Part shown: positions 8,247-18,777 of the stretch, piece after piece
How the letters are laid out: each line of letters starts with the position of its first letter
Position numbering within the stretch: the first letter of the stretch is position 1
Assembly (NCBI GenBank): GCA_937941715.1
Contig: CALDGX010000021.1
Span: forward strand, 1-60,151
Direction: 5' to 3'
Origin: an uncultured Chloracidobacterium sp.
GTDB lineage: Bacteria > Acidobacteriota > Blastocatellia > Pyrinomonadales > Pyrinomonadaceae
DNA: 60,151 nt
Program-made: the position numbers and the translations under genes
The notes under the pieces: model-generated
What the model saw: only the letters and a program-made list of their open reading frames with translations
Database searches by the model: none
What the model was told of the DNA's origin: nothing

Positions 8247-8819
8247 TTAGTAAGCCGTGATGATCGTGGACGCGGTTTCAAGTCGAGTCGCCTGGTTGAC
8301 GAAATATCTGATGTTGACGTCGATGCGCCGGCGTGTGATCGGGTTCGGCGGCGACGGGCGTTCGGCGTCGGCCACATCTGTGATGACGATCTCCCGTAAA
8401 AAGCCCTTGACCAGCGGGCTCGAGTTCGTCGGGCGTCCCGTTACCGTGCACGGGCTCGACCCCGGACACGCGTCATCGACCGTGCCGGCCACGCCATCCC
8501 AGCCGATATCCTCGCGAACAGGATTGAAACCGGTAACAAAGATGCCGTTCGTCTGCCCGGCCGGGACCGAGGTCATCACATTTCGGAGCGAATCCCATCC
8601 TTCGACCACGCCTTCGCGTTCGATCTCCTTTGCCGAAATGATCGACTCGATGGTGGACAGTGCGAGTTGCTTGGCCATGACACGCCGTTCGGACTCCATC
8701 GACCTGACGAGGTTCGCCGACAACGCACCGACCATGGCGAGGATCCCGACCATCATAATGACGATCGCGATCATTACGTCGATATACGAAAAGCCGCTCT
8801 GATCTTTATTAATTCTCAT
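8247..8819 (-). CDS. PilV/GspI-like minor pilin
   Basis: The product has 190 residues. The prepilin signal reads DQSGFSYIDVMIAIVIMMVG, so the residue at +5 after the predicted Gly/Phe cleavage is Asp, not the almost invariant Glu. The helix continues into ANLVRSMESERRVMAKQLALSTIESI, the usual PilV pattern. It lies second in the four-gene operon, consistent with the fimT-pilV-pilW-pilX order of other bacteria. Cleavage by the pre-pilin peptidase should not depend on +5, but Glu+5 is known to matter for assembly, so the substitution is worth noting. Confidence 0.85.
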   Translation of the reverse strand: MRINKDQSGFSYIDVMIAIVIMMVGILAMVGALSANLVRSMESERRVMAKQLALSTIESIISAKEIEREGVVEGWDSLRNVMTSVPAGQTNGIFVTGFNPVREDIGWDGVAGTVDDACPGSSPCTVTGRPTNSSPLVKGFLREIVITDVADAERPSPPNPITRRRIDVNIRYFVNQATRLETASTIITAY

Positions 8820-8852
8820 TGTTTACTGATTCTCCGAGAGTAGAACCCACAG

Positions 8853-9569
8853 TTAGGGATTTGCGTTGCCGCCGGTTCCGTACGAGCTGGTTCGGCGCGA
8901 ATCTTTCCACTTATTCGAAGCAGTTGACGTGTGGTCAAACTCCCACATCCTGATCACGCCGGTCGCACCAAGCACAGTGATACTGCGGGCGATGTCCGAG
9001 TTGGTCGGTGTCGTTTTATTCGGCTGCCATATGTGCAGCGTCACGCCGGTAGGCACCGCACCGTTCCCGGTCGCGTTCGTTCCGGCGTCGACCGCCGAAC
9101 CGTTGGCAAGAAAGCGGATGGTACAAACATTTTGGCTGATGCTGCGGGGATAAACGCTTACCTTGAAGACCGCGTTCGGCACAGGCATAGATTCCGCCGG
9201 ATTGTAGCCGATCTCGGCCGGGCGCGTGTCAACCTTGACATTGGCGCTCGAGAACAAGGTCAACGCTTTAAGGAGTACGTCATCGTCTGCGGTCGCGGTG
9301 GTTACCTCGTCATAAAGCTTGGCAGTATTGTTCGTCAGATTTATCTCGACCCGCATCGGCCGGCGCTGAGTCAACGCTCGTTGCCGCCCCTCCTGGAGAA
9401 TATCTGCGATCTGTAGAGCCTGATCGTCCGGCTGATAGAGCTTTTTGTGGGCGGTAGCGTAAAAAATGACCACCGCGCTCATCACGCCAATTATCGCTAA
9501 GACGACCAGCAATTCAGCAATTGAAAAGCCGGCATCGAAACGTTTCTCAGTGAAAAGCTCCTTTTTCAT
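8853..9569 (-). CDS. GspH/FimT-like pseudopilin
   Basis: I place the start at ATG 9569 (238 aa, MKKELFTEKRF); an in-frame start at 9605 would add 12 residues and is less likely. The prepilin signal DAGFSIAELLVVLAIIGVM has Glu at +5. A helix and a QIADILQEGRQRALTQRRPMRVEINL segment follow, which is the GspH/FimT pattern. The C-terminal beta domain has a single CTIRFLANG strand typical of the family. It is the first gene of the operon, so the operon promoter should lie in the 9570-9793 gap shared with the divergent FHA gene. Confidence 0.8.
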   Translation of the reverse strand: MKKELFTEKRFDAGFSIAELLVVLAIIGVMSAVVIFYATAHKKLYQPDDQALQIADILQEGRQRALTQRRPMRVEINLTNNTAKLYDEVTTATADDDVLLKALTLFSSANVKVDTRPAEIGYNPAESMPVPNAVFKVSVYPRSISQNVCTIRFLANGSAVDAGTNATGNGAVPTGVTLHIWQPNKTTPTNSDIARSITVLGATGVIRMWEFDHTSTASNKWKDSRRTSSYGTGGNANP

Positions 9570-9793
9570 AACTTTTTTTCGGTTTGCCGTTTTCGGCAGA
9601 AACAAGTGCTAAGTGCTTTCAACAAAGAGGGATTTACGTATTGAAAGACGAAATGTATAAACATTTCCAAAATGATTTTACATTGTTAAACTTCTGGAAG
9701 TCAATACAATTCGTTTGCTTTAGTTTGGCAACAGGTTGGGATAAAATTAGGCGAACACTCGTCAGGAACAATTCGTATTGGACTTTGCGACCG

Positions 9794-10783
9794 ATGACCA
9801 ACACCGAAAAGCCGAAAATATCGCCCGATTACCTGCTCCGCGGGGCTTTGACGAAGATCGGCGATACCTTTGACCGGCTTACAGGCAGGCGTTGGCGGCC
9901 GTCGAGCACGCTCGCCGCGAGTGAATTGATCGAGCGGATCAAAAAACTCCTCGATGCTGAGGCGAAACAGGTGCCCGGAAAAGGAACCATCGTCCCGCAC
10001 AATATCCGGCTCAAGATGCAGTGGGACAAATTTTCGACCGATTCCGAATCGTCGATCGAAATACTTGAGACCGAACTCCTGACGGCCGCCGTCGATCATC
10101 TGAACGACAAGCTCTACTACACCTATGCCCCGCTCCGCCTGTCGATCAAGCCCGACTACTTCACCGAAGGCGTAAAGATCCTCGTCAGCTTTGAGGACTT
10201 TGGCGAAGAGGAACGCGAGGTCGAGATGAACGTCACGGTCCCGTCGATCAACGTCAAAGAGGCTCTCGCCGAGGTTACCGACGCTCCACTGACGACGCGC
10301 TTCAGGGTAACGGCGCAGTTTCAGGTCAAGGGTCTCCCGCGATCACACGCTTCCGATCTCGATGCGGGCGGGCGGATGACGGTCGGGCGTTCGGCGGGTA
10401 ATGACCTGCCGATCGATGACATTAGCGTTTCTAAGATGCACGCTTCGATCTCGGTCGCCGAAAACGGTTCGTTCGCCGTTGCGGACACCGGTTCGACGAA
10501 CGGCACCTTTATTGATGGCGAACGGATCGCTTACGGAAAAGCCGTGCCATTCGACGACTCAAATACGGTGAAGTTTGGTACGGTCGAAGTCCGATTTCAG
10601 GCCGAACAGGTCGAGCGGCCCGTCATACTGTTTGACGAGACTGAGGCCGCACCGGCGAATACGGTCGAGATTGACGGGTTTGAATTCTCCAGCAAACGGC
10701 CCGACACATCTGAAACGCAGGAAGCCGAGCCGGTGCCGGCCGAAGAACCGATAGCTGACGACAGTGCGGAGGAAAGGGTCTAA
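9794..10783 (+). CDS. DUF3662-like and FHA domain protein (FhaA type)
   Basis: The start is placed at ATG 9794 (329 aa, MTNTEKPKISPDYLL); the frame is open further upstream but that part is AT-rich and not protein-like. Residues 1-150 resemble the FhaA N-terminal domain (a helix with LAASELIERIKKLLDAEAKQV, then beta strands). Residues 190-275 are an FHA domain: MTVGRSAGNDLPI, DISVSKMHA and DTGSTNGTF contain the Gly-Arg, Ser/His and Asn residues that bind phosphothreonine. The tail is acidic and disordered. In actinobacteria FhaA sits with RodA, a PBP and PstP and controls cell-wall synthesis; the same gene set follows here. The next gene's ATG follows its stop codon directly. Confidence 0.85.
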   Translation: MTNTEKPKISPDYLLRGALTKIGDTFDRLTGRRWRPSSTLAASELIERIKKLLDAEAKQVPGKGTIVPHNIRLKMQWDKFSTDSESSIEILETELLTAAVDHLNDKLYYTYAPLRLSIKPDYFTEGVKILVSFEDFGEEEREVEMNVTVPSINVKEALAEVTDAPLTTRFRVTAQFQVKGLPRSHASDLDAGGRMTVGRSAGNDLPIDDISVSKMHASISVAENGSFAVADTGSTNGTFIDGERIAYGKAVPFDDSNTVKFGTVEVRFQAEQVERPVILFDETEAAPANTVEIDGFEFSSKRPDTSETQEAEPVPAEEPIADDSAEERV

Positions 10784-12706
10784 ATGCATAACCTTCTTTT
10801 GCTTTTGATCGATTGGGATAAATGGCGGCCCGAAGAGCTTTTCGGAAGGCAGATACTTGAACGCACGCCTGCCGGGCTGACCGTCTTTTACATTGTCGGG
10901 ATCGGCATTTTGGTGGTTTTCCTTCTGGTCAGTTTTATCGATAATTTCCGTCGTCCACAATTCGTTTTCGAACGCGAATTACCTGCTCCGGTCCGAAAAA
11001 AAATGACCCAGACGGTGACGAACCGCAGCTTGCGCGTTTGGCACGTACTTTTCATTCTGCTCAGTTTTTCAGTATTTGGTTTTCAAGTTTATTGGACGTA
11101 CTTTGCTGACGACTCTAACGAGCAGTTCCAGGCCCTCAATTACAAAGACCTGCGAAATCGGAGGGCGACGGCGGCGACGCTCCGCGGATGGATGCTCGAT
11201 CGAACCGGTAAGTTATCCTCGTCGCTGGCCTATTACAAACTTGATAAGGACGGCGACATTTCCCGCACTTTCGCTTTGGAAAAGGAAATGGCTCATCTGC
11301 TCGGGACCGAGCGGGGTACGCCCGGGCTCGAACGCACGCTTTATAAACGGTCCGACGACCCGATGCCCGAGGCCTGGGAGGTACTTACAAAATTCAAGAA
11401 GCCGCAAGACGAACAGAAGGACGTTCGGGTAACGATCGATCGCGATATGCAGGCATTTTTGGCACAGCAGCTTAATGGCCGGACAGGAGCGATCGTGGTG
11501 ATAAATCCGCAGAATGGCGACGTTCTCGGGATGTACTCGAACCCTTCATATAGTCTTGCTGAGGCTCAGGATCTCGACAGTTACCTCAAACTCGAGGGTA
11601 ATAAGCGTGAAAAACCCCTCCTCAACCGGGCTACCCGCGAATTTTATGTACCCGGTTCGACCTTCAAGACGTTTACCATGATCTCGGCGTTTCGGGCCGG
11701 AAAGCAGAATGCCATATTTCCAAGCTACGCGGAGGGCTTCAAACCGGTGAAGGGTTCGCGTCCGATCGTTGACGCCACCCAAAAACTACAACCCGACGGA
11801 ACCGTCGTCGGTGCATGCGACGGCGGTTGTCAGGAAAAGGACATCACTTTCGCGTACAAGGTTTCGAGCAACCAATACTTCGCTCAACTGGCGATCGAAC
11901 TCGGCCGTGAACGCCTTCGCGAAACCGCGATGCTGCTGGGAATTGCCGCTGTTGATACACCCGAAGACGCGGTAATGTCGAGGTTCTTTCCGAATATCTG
12001 GAACACGAGCGTTCCGAATATCGCCGGAGCCCTCGCTCCTTCGCAATCGACGATCGTAACTGGAAACAAGATATCTCTTTACGATGTCGGGCTTGAGGGC
12101 ATGGGCCAGGGTTATGCCGGGCAGATGACTCCGTTCCAGATGGCATTGATCGCGTCGATCCCGGGCAATATGGAAGGAAAGCTGATGAAGCCGCGGATCG
12201 AGGCCGATCAGCCGCCGCAAATGTTCGCGCAGATACTATCCGCTCAGCAGGCGGCCGCGATACGCGGGATAATGTCAACGGTGACGGAAGAGCCAGGCGG
12301 AACGGGCACCGTGATCTCCGCCAAACTGGCCGGAACGGGTATCCGAACGGGCGGCAAGACCGGCACTGCCGAAAAATTAGCTCCTGTTTACGACGAGAAG
12401 ACCGGTAAGCTAAAGACCGTCACCAAAAAGCGAAAGAACGACAAAGGAGAATGGGTCGAGTACGAAGCTCCTGTTATGTATGAGAGGACCGACAGTTGGT
12501 TCATAACGATCGCCCCGCTCGAAAAGCCGCAGGTTGCGATAGCGGTGGTCGTCGAGGGCGGAGGATTTGGAGCAAGGACCGCCGCACCGATCGCGGCGAA
12601 TGTGATCCTCAAGGCACGAGATCTTGGGCTGCTTGGCGATCAATATAAACCAAAAGCGGCCCCGCAAAAGCCGGCCGCTAAAACTCCGGCAAAGAAGCCT
12701 CGGTAA
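10784..12706 (+). CDS. Class B penicillin-binding protein (D,D-transpeptidase)
   Basis: This 640-residue protein crosslinks peptidoglycan. It has membrane segments at about 31-51 and 83-105. The transpeptidase motifs are all present: STFK with Ser292 and Lys295, SSN at 361-363 and KTGT at 525-528. A second Asp/Lys-rich insert lies after the KTG motif. The C-terminus is a Pro/Ala/Lys tail. The ATG follows the stop codon of the FHA gene with no gap, so translation is probably coupled. Together with the RodA-like partner it should form a glycosyltransferase-transpeptidase pair for elongation or division. Which of the two cannot be told from the sequence. Confidence 0.9.
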   Translation: MHNLLLLLIDWDKWRPEELFGRQILERTPAGLTVFYIVGIGILVVFLLVSFIDNFRRPQFVFERELPAPVRKKMTQTVTNRSLRVWHVLFILLSFSVFGFQVYWTYFADDSNEQFQALNYKDLRNRRATAATLRGWMLDRTGKLSSSLAYYKLDKDGDISRTFALEKEMAHLLGTERGTPGLERTLYKRSDDPMPEAWEVLTKFKKPQDEQKDVRVTIDRDMQAFLAQQLNGRTGAIVVINPQNGDVLGMYSNPSYSLAEAQDLDSYLKLEGNKREKPLLNRATREFYVPGSTFKTFTMISAFRAGKQNAIFPSYAEGFKPVKGSRPIVDATQKLQPDGTVVGACDGGCQEKDITFAYKVSSNQYFAQLAIELGRERLRETAMLLGIAAVDTPEDAVMSRFFPNIWNTSVPNIAGALAPSQSTIVTGNKISLYDVGLEGMGQGYAGQMTPFQMALIASIPGNMEGKLMKPRIEADQPPQMFAQILSAQQAAAIRGIMSTVTEEPGGTGTVISAKLAGTGIRTGGKTGTAEKLAPVYDEKTGKLKTVTKKRKNDKGEWVEYEAPVMYERTDSWFITIAPLEKPQVAIAVVVEGGGFGARTAAPIAANVILKARDLGLLGDQYKPKAAPQKPAAKTPAKKPR

Positions 12707-12721
12707 CGAGAACTGATAATT

Positions 12722-14416
12722 TTGAAGAACCGAACCTCGTCACACGTATTCATTCTCATATTGATCGTCATTCTGACGGCGATCTCGCACTATTCCATTC
12801 ATTATGGAGCCCTTATCCGCGGCTACGACACATCGATGGCGACCGCCGGCCGCAACCTCTTACTACTTTCATTTCTCGCAGTTATACCCATTCTCTTAAA
12901 GCGATTTGTGAGGTTTGACGGCAACTGGACACTGTACACGTCTGCGGTCCTCCTTTTCTCCATCGGGTTGACGGTTCAGTATCGTCTTTTCAGCGACCCT
13001 GAATATACGTCCCGAAAGGACAAGGCCGAGGCTCGGCAGCTAAAACTCCGCACTCAACAGCTGCATTACATACAGGAAAACTATTCGGCCGAAAAGAAGC
13101 AGATGATGGGCCTGCCGGCGACGCCGCCATCGCCCGTCGATCTGTCCGAGGAAACGCCCCGTCCTGCCGACGACGACCTGAAAGGCGTCTTGCTTTCCGG
13201 CAACACGGTTAATCCGCTGCTGGCGATCTTCGGTATGCTTGTTGCGTTTATTCTGTTGAGACGTGACAAGGTAATAGCGTTTCTTCAAAATAACGGGTTT
13301 CTCATAGTACTGCTGACGCTTGTCCCGCTAATATTTGCGGCGATCACGTCGAGGGCCGGCAAAGTCGGGAATATGACCCCTTGGGAACCCGCCAAAGTTC
13401 CCTTTCTTGTCGGTTTTGCCGCTATATTGGCAGTTTTGTACCGCAATCTCGCTCGTACATATTGGGGGATACCGCGTGCGAAGGATGTCGTGCCGTTGGT
13501 ATTTATGGCGGTTTTGCCGTTTGTCCCGTTCTTCGTGCTCAAGGACTTTGGCCAGATGATGGTCTTCAGTTCGGTTTACGCAACGCTTTACCTGGTCGCA
13601 GTGCGGCGTTTTTCACAACGATTCGTGCTTGTGGGCAGTGTTGTTCTGGTGGTCGCGATCCTCGTCGTCGGGGCATTGCCGCCGAAAACGCAGGAAAAGA
13701 TCCCATTACTGCCGAATCTCGCCGCTCCCGTGAAACTGATCTTGCCAAATCGAATTCAGCAGCGTTTTCATCTGTGGTTAGACGGATTTGACCCGCCGAC
13801 GCCCGAAACCTCGTGGTGGAAGCAGGATTATGATGAATACTACAAGCGGCTTGTCGAAAAGGACCCGAATCTGCCGCAGATGCTCGCGGAGGACCCCGAT
13901 CTGCAGCGAACCATCAATGTCGACGCATGGTTTGACATTCTGGCGTTTCAGCCCGCTCAGGCGACATTTGGGCTGGCGTCCGGAGGCACGACCGGCCGAG
14001 GTTTGGGGCTTGGTTATCCCGAGCTTATACCGGTGGCTGACTCAGACTACATATTTGCCGCTCTTGCCGAAGAACTTGGACTTTTCGGGGGTTTGTTGGT
14101 AACCTTTGCCCTGATCGTTTTCGTAACCGCCGGCATCCGTACCGCACGAGATTCCCGCGATATGTTCAGCAAGTTATGCGCGGTCGGCTTGTCGGCATTT
14201 ATCGGATTCCAAGCACTGGTCAACATCGGCGGCATTACGCGGGCACTACCGATGACGGGAATAACGCTGCCGTTCGTCAGTCACGGCGGCTTCAGTTTGA
14301 TCACCAGTTTTGCGATGTTGGGGATGCTGCTCGCCTTTTCACACCGAAATTCTCTCGATCGCAGGCGTGACGAGTTTGACCCGAGAACGGTGCCGGAAAC
14401 CCTTAGCCCTCAATAG
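12722..14416 (+). CDS. rodA: RodA/FtsW/SpoVE family peptidoglycan glycosyltransferase
   Basis: This is a 564-residue polytopic membrane protein with about ten hydrophobic segments. The C-terminal signature MTGITLPFVSHGGFSL matches the family's PxPFxSxGGxS motif, and GLGLGYPELIPVADSDYIFAALAEELG is the typical extracytoplasmic loop before it. The proposed start is TTG at 12722, giving the leader MKNRTSSHVFILILI. There is no ATG nearby before the first helix. A hydrophilic insert of ~70 residues (about 95-160) is longer than usual. The enzyme polymerises glycan strands from lipid II and works with a class B PBP, here its direct upstream neighbour, 15 bases away. Confidence 0.85.
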   Translation: MKNRTSSHVFILILIVILTAISHYSIHYGALIRGYDTSMATAGRNLLLLSFLAVIPILLKRFVRFDGNWTLYTSAVLLFSIGLTVQYRLFSDPEYTSRKDKAEARQLKLRTQQLHYIQENYSAEKKQMMGLPATPPSPVDLSEETPRPADDDLKGVLLSGNTVNPLLAIFGMLVAFILLRRDKVIAFLQNNGFLIVLLTLVPLIFAAITSRAGKVGNMTPWEPAKVPFLVGFAAILAVLYRNLARTYWGIPRAKDVVPLVFMAVLPFVPFFVLKDFGQMMVFSSVYATLYLVAVRRFSQRFVLVGSVVLVVAILVVGALPPKTQEKIPLLPNLAAPVKLILPNRIQQRFHLWLDGFDPPTPETSWWKQDYDEYYKRLVEKDPNLPQMLAEDPDLQRTINVDAWFDILAFQPAQATFGLASGGTTGRGLGLGYPELIPVADSDYIFAALAEELGLFGGLLVTFALIVFVTAGIRTARDSRDMFSKLCAVGLSAFIGFQALVNIGGITRALPMTGITLPFVSHGGFSLITSFAMLGMLLAFSHRNSLDRRRDEFDPRTVPETLSPQ

Positions 14417-14459
14417 ATAATAGAGTTTTGCCACTTCCATTTGACGGAGAAACGATACA

Positions 14460-16217
14460 ATGACAGAAAACACCAGACTCGAATCAGCATCGATCAGCGA
14501 TCGCGGACTCAGCGAAAAACGGCCTCAGAACGAGGATTCATTCCTTGAGATCCCTGAGTGCGGCATTTTTGCGGTTGCTGACGGTGTCGGCGGTGCCCAG
14601 GCGGGTGAGGTGGCATCGCAGATGGCTGTTGAGATCCTTGGTGAGGCATTTACCAATATTTCTCCCAAGGACGATCCCGAAGATGTCATGCGGAACGCTC
14701 TCGAACAGGCAAATGCGGCGATCTTCCAGATGTCCAATGAACTCTCGCAATTGTCCCAAATGGCGACGACCGTGGTCGCTCTGCACATCGACCGCAACAT
14801 CGCCACGATCGGCCACGTTGGCGATTCGCGGCTGTATCGGCTTGACGCTGACGGGACGCTCTATCGTGAGACCGACGACCATTCGATGGTCGGTGAAGAG
14901 GTCAGGGCCGGCCGCATGACTGAGGAACAGGCCGAAAACCATCCCGGAAAGAACATTATCAGCCGAGCCCTTGGAGCCGAGTCCGCCGTCATCGTCGATC
15001 TAAAAACGATGCTGGTAAGCCGCGATTCGACGTTTTTGTTATGTTCTGACGGGGTTACCCGGCACATCGGCGATAAGGAGCTTTCCGAACTGCTGAACGC
15101 GTCAGACGCCCCGGCCGACATATGTTCCAGGATCAAGGATATTTGTTTTGAACGCGGTGCCGAGGACAATTTGACGGCGGTGATCATAAGGGTCTCCGGC
15201 ATTGCTGACGATATTTCGATGGAGCGGACCCAGCCGATCGATGTCGGCTCGATCCACACAGCCGAGGTTTTCGAAGATGAACTGCCGACGGTCGCGACTT
15301 CCCGTCCGGCATTTGCGGCCGGCCCGGGAACTGAGGGCGAAGAGGACGACGAATTGCTCGAACTCGATACGGCAGAATTGCACCTTCCGCCTGAAACGTA
15401 TTCAGAGCCCGATGTTTTTAGTGTCGATATCCCGACGCCGACGGCCGCTCGATCGGAAGACCGACCCGCCGCTGAGTATCATTTCGAAGATGATCACGTC
15501 GAGCCGGAAAATGAATCGCACGAAGACGATTCGCGGACGGCGGATGAGATCGAAAGGGTTCCCGGCGAAACTGATGTTGTTGAGGCCGAAACGGCCCCAT
15601 TCGCACCCGTTCTAAACAGCGACGCATCATCCGCGGCCGCACCTGAATCCGCGCCGTCGCCATCGGCACCGGCCGAAATGAACATGTTCGGCACCGGGGC
15701 CGACGATACGTACGCCGAATCGTCCGGTTCACTCGGGCGTATCGCGGCCTCGGTCGGGCTCCTGTTGGTGGGTTCGGTAATTGGTTTGATCGCTTATCAT
15801 TTCTTCCTAGTCCCGACGCCCCAATCCGTCGATCTGCCGGCCCCGACCCAGATGCAGTCCGACAACATCCCGTTAAGTACGTTCGAGAAAGGCCGTCGCC
15901 TGGTCGATGCCGATCCGGCGGCATATATCGCAAAGGCCGGAACGCCGCCAGCAGATTGCGAGGGCCTGTACCTGCTCGGGCGTGCTTATTTATTAACCGG
16001 CGACTTTATGAAAGGCCGCGAAGCACTGGTCCAGGCAAGGGAAAAGCTCGCGACAGCCGACCCGGTGAACAAAGGGACCGTTTCGACTGAGATAATGCTC
16101 GCGCTCGCCGTTACTAACGACCCGCAAACACAACGTAATCTGAAAAAGGATATTGATGCGATGAAGGCGACCCAGCCAGGATCAAATGCGAATGTGAGTC
16201 CCGTCAAGCCCAAATAG
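14460..16217 (+). CDS. PP2C-type Ser/Thr phosphatase with membrane anchor (PstP-like)
   Basis: The product has 585 residues. Residues 10-240 are a PP2C domain with the metal-binding residues in NED (24-26) and DGVGG (41-45), GDSRLYRL, SDGVTRHI and AEDNLTAVII. A long acidic disordered linker of ~180 residues follows, then a membrane helix (LGRIAASVGLLLVGSVIGLIAYHFF) and a C-terminal extracytoplasmic part with one TPR-like stretch. PP2C enzymes of this type dephosphorylate proteins phosphorylated by Hanks-type kinases. Two such kinases lie about 10-14 kb downstream, not in this operon. It starts at ATG 14460 after GGAGAAA. It closes the fha-pbp-rodA-pp2c operon and is convergent with the methyltransferase gene 4 bases away. 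Confidence 0.85.
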   Translation: MTENTRLESASISDRGLSEKRPQNEDSFLEIPECGIFAVADGVGGAQAGEVASQMAVEILGEAFTNISPKDDPEDVMRNALEQANAAIFQMSNELSQLSQMATTVVALHIDRNIATIGHVGDSRLYRLDADGTLYRETDDHSMVGEEVRAGRMTEEQAENHPGKNIISRALGAESAVIVDLKTMLVSRDSTFLLCSDGVTRHIGDKELSELLNASDAPADICSRIKDICFERGAEDNLTAVIIRVSGIADDISMERTQPIDVGSIHTAEVFEDELPTVATSRPAFAAGPGTEGEEDDELLELDTAELHLPPETYSEPDVFSVDIPTPTAARSEDRPAAEYHFEDDHVEPENESHEDDSRTADEIERVPGETDVVEAETAPFAPVLNSDASSAAAPESAPSPSAPAEMNMFGTGADDTYAESSGSLGRIAASVGLLLVGSVIGLIAYHFFLVPTPQSVDLPAPTQMQSDNIPLSTFEKGRRLVDADPAAYIAKAGTPPADCEGLYLLGRAYLLTGDFMKGREALVQAREKLATADPVNKGTVSTEIMLALAVTNDPQTQRNLKKDIDAMKATQPGSNANVSPVKPK

Positions 16218-16221
16218 ACGC

Positions 16222-17037
16222 TCAGGCTTCGAGTTGCCGCTTTGCTTCGAACAGGATTATACCGGCTGAGACTGCCAGATTCAGGCTCTCGACCGGCGCA
16301 TTGATAGCGATCTTCACACGGTCAAACTCTGTCCCGAGGTCTATCCCTTTGAGGCCGTGGGCCTCGGATCCAAAGACGAGCAAGCGCGGAATACTCCAAT
16401 CGACAGTTGTATGGACCAAATCTGCGGACGCGGCGGTCGCGGTCGGAATTAGCCCTTTAGTGCCGGCCCACTTTACGGCCGCACCAAAATCAATATCGTC
16501 CCAGATCGCCAACCTAAACGCCGCCCCCATTGACGACCTGATAGATTTCGGCGAGTAAACATCGGCTGAGTGCTTAGTGATGATGACGCCGGCGACGCCC
16601 GCGGCCTCAGCGGTCCTCAGCACCGCACCGAGGTTTGAGGGGTTATTGATGTGATAAAGCAGAACGACGATCGGAAGCACTCGACTCTCTGTCAACCTGG
16701 ATTCGATCGCTGACGCCCCCGGTTCCGGCCGGTCAGAGATCAATATAACCCCTTGCGAATGTTCGGTGGCCGCGATGGTTTGGAATACGCGGTCCGGAAG
16801 TTCAAACGTAAACCGCGATGCAGTCGACAGTTGATCGATAAAACCGGAATTCTCATCCGACATTACGAATCTCTCGGAAACGAAACATTCTGATATCGGC
16901 AATCCGGAGCGAAGTGCCTCGACCGCCAGCCGCTTGCCCTCAATAAATATCTTGCCCGATACATGCCGGTCGCGGACTTTTCGGGCGCTGACCAACCGCT
17001 GATTGTCACGGCTCGTGATCTTAGGCAGTTCATTCAT
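16222..17037 (-). CDS. TrmH/SpoU family RNA 2'-O-methyltransferase
   Basis: I place the start at ATG 17037 (271 aa) because AAGGTG lies 5 bases upstream; the frame is open 29 codons further. The N-terminal ~95 residues are a SpoU substrate-binding domain (ITSRDNQRLVSARKVRDR, FIEGKRLAVEAL). The C-terminal part is the trefoil-knot methyltransferase with all three motifs: NPSNLGAVLRTAEAAG, LLVFGSEAHGL and SLNLAVSAGIILFE. Such enzymes methylate ribose in 23S rRNA or tRNA using S-adenosylmethionine. The exact target cannot be read off. It ends 4 bases from the end of the phosphatase gene. Confidence 0.9.
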   Translation of the reverse strand: MNELPKITSRDNQRLVSARKVRDRHVSGKIFIEGKRLAVEALRSGLPISECFVSERFVMSDENSGFIDQLSTASRFTFELPDRVFQTIAATEHSQGVILISDRPEPGASAIESRLTESRVLPIVVLLYHINNPSNLGAVLRTAEAAGVAGVIITKHSADVYSPKSIRSSMGAAFRLAIWDDIDFGAAVKWAGTKGLIPTATAASADLVHTTVDWSIPRLLVFGSEAHGLKGIDLGTEFDRVKIAINAPVESLNLAVSAGIILFEAKRQLEA

Positions 17038-17136
17038 ACGGCACCTTAGTTTTAACAGATAATAGGGCAATTTGGAAACCAACTCAGGATTCCCTGTCAA
17101 GACGCGAACCGCTCGCAGGAACAAGCGTCTCCGGTT

Positions 17137-17164
17137 TTGAAAATTTAGGCAAAATGGCTAGACT
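17137..17164 (+). promoter_or_regulatory. Putative promoter of the carboxylase gene
   Basis: TTGAAA at 17137-17142, a 16-base spacer and TAGACT at 17159-17164 (four of six matches). The ATG at 17173 is 8 bases after the -10 box, so the mRNA could be leaderless. Confidence 0.4.
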
Positions 17165-17172
17165 AATCTCTT

Positions 17173-18729
<1,557 letters not shown>

Positions 18730-18777
18730 TCTTTTTCGCCGGTCATCGTATGTGATGGCCGGCACTTTCATTAAGCA

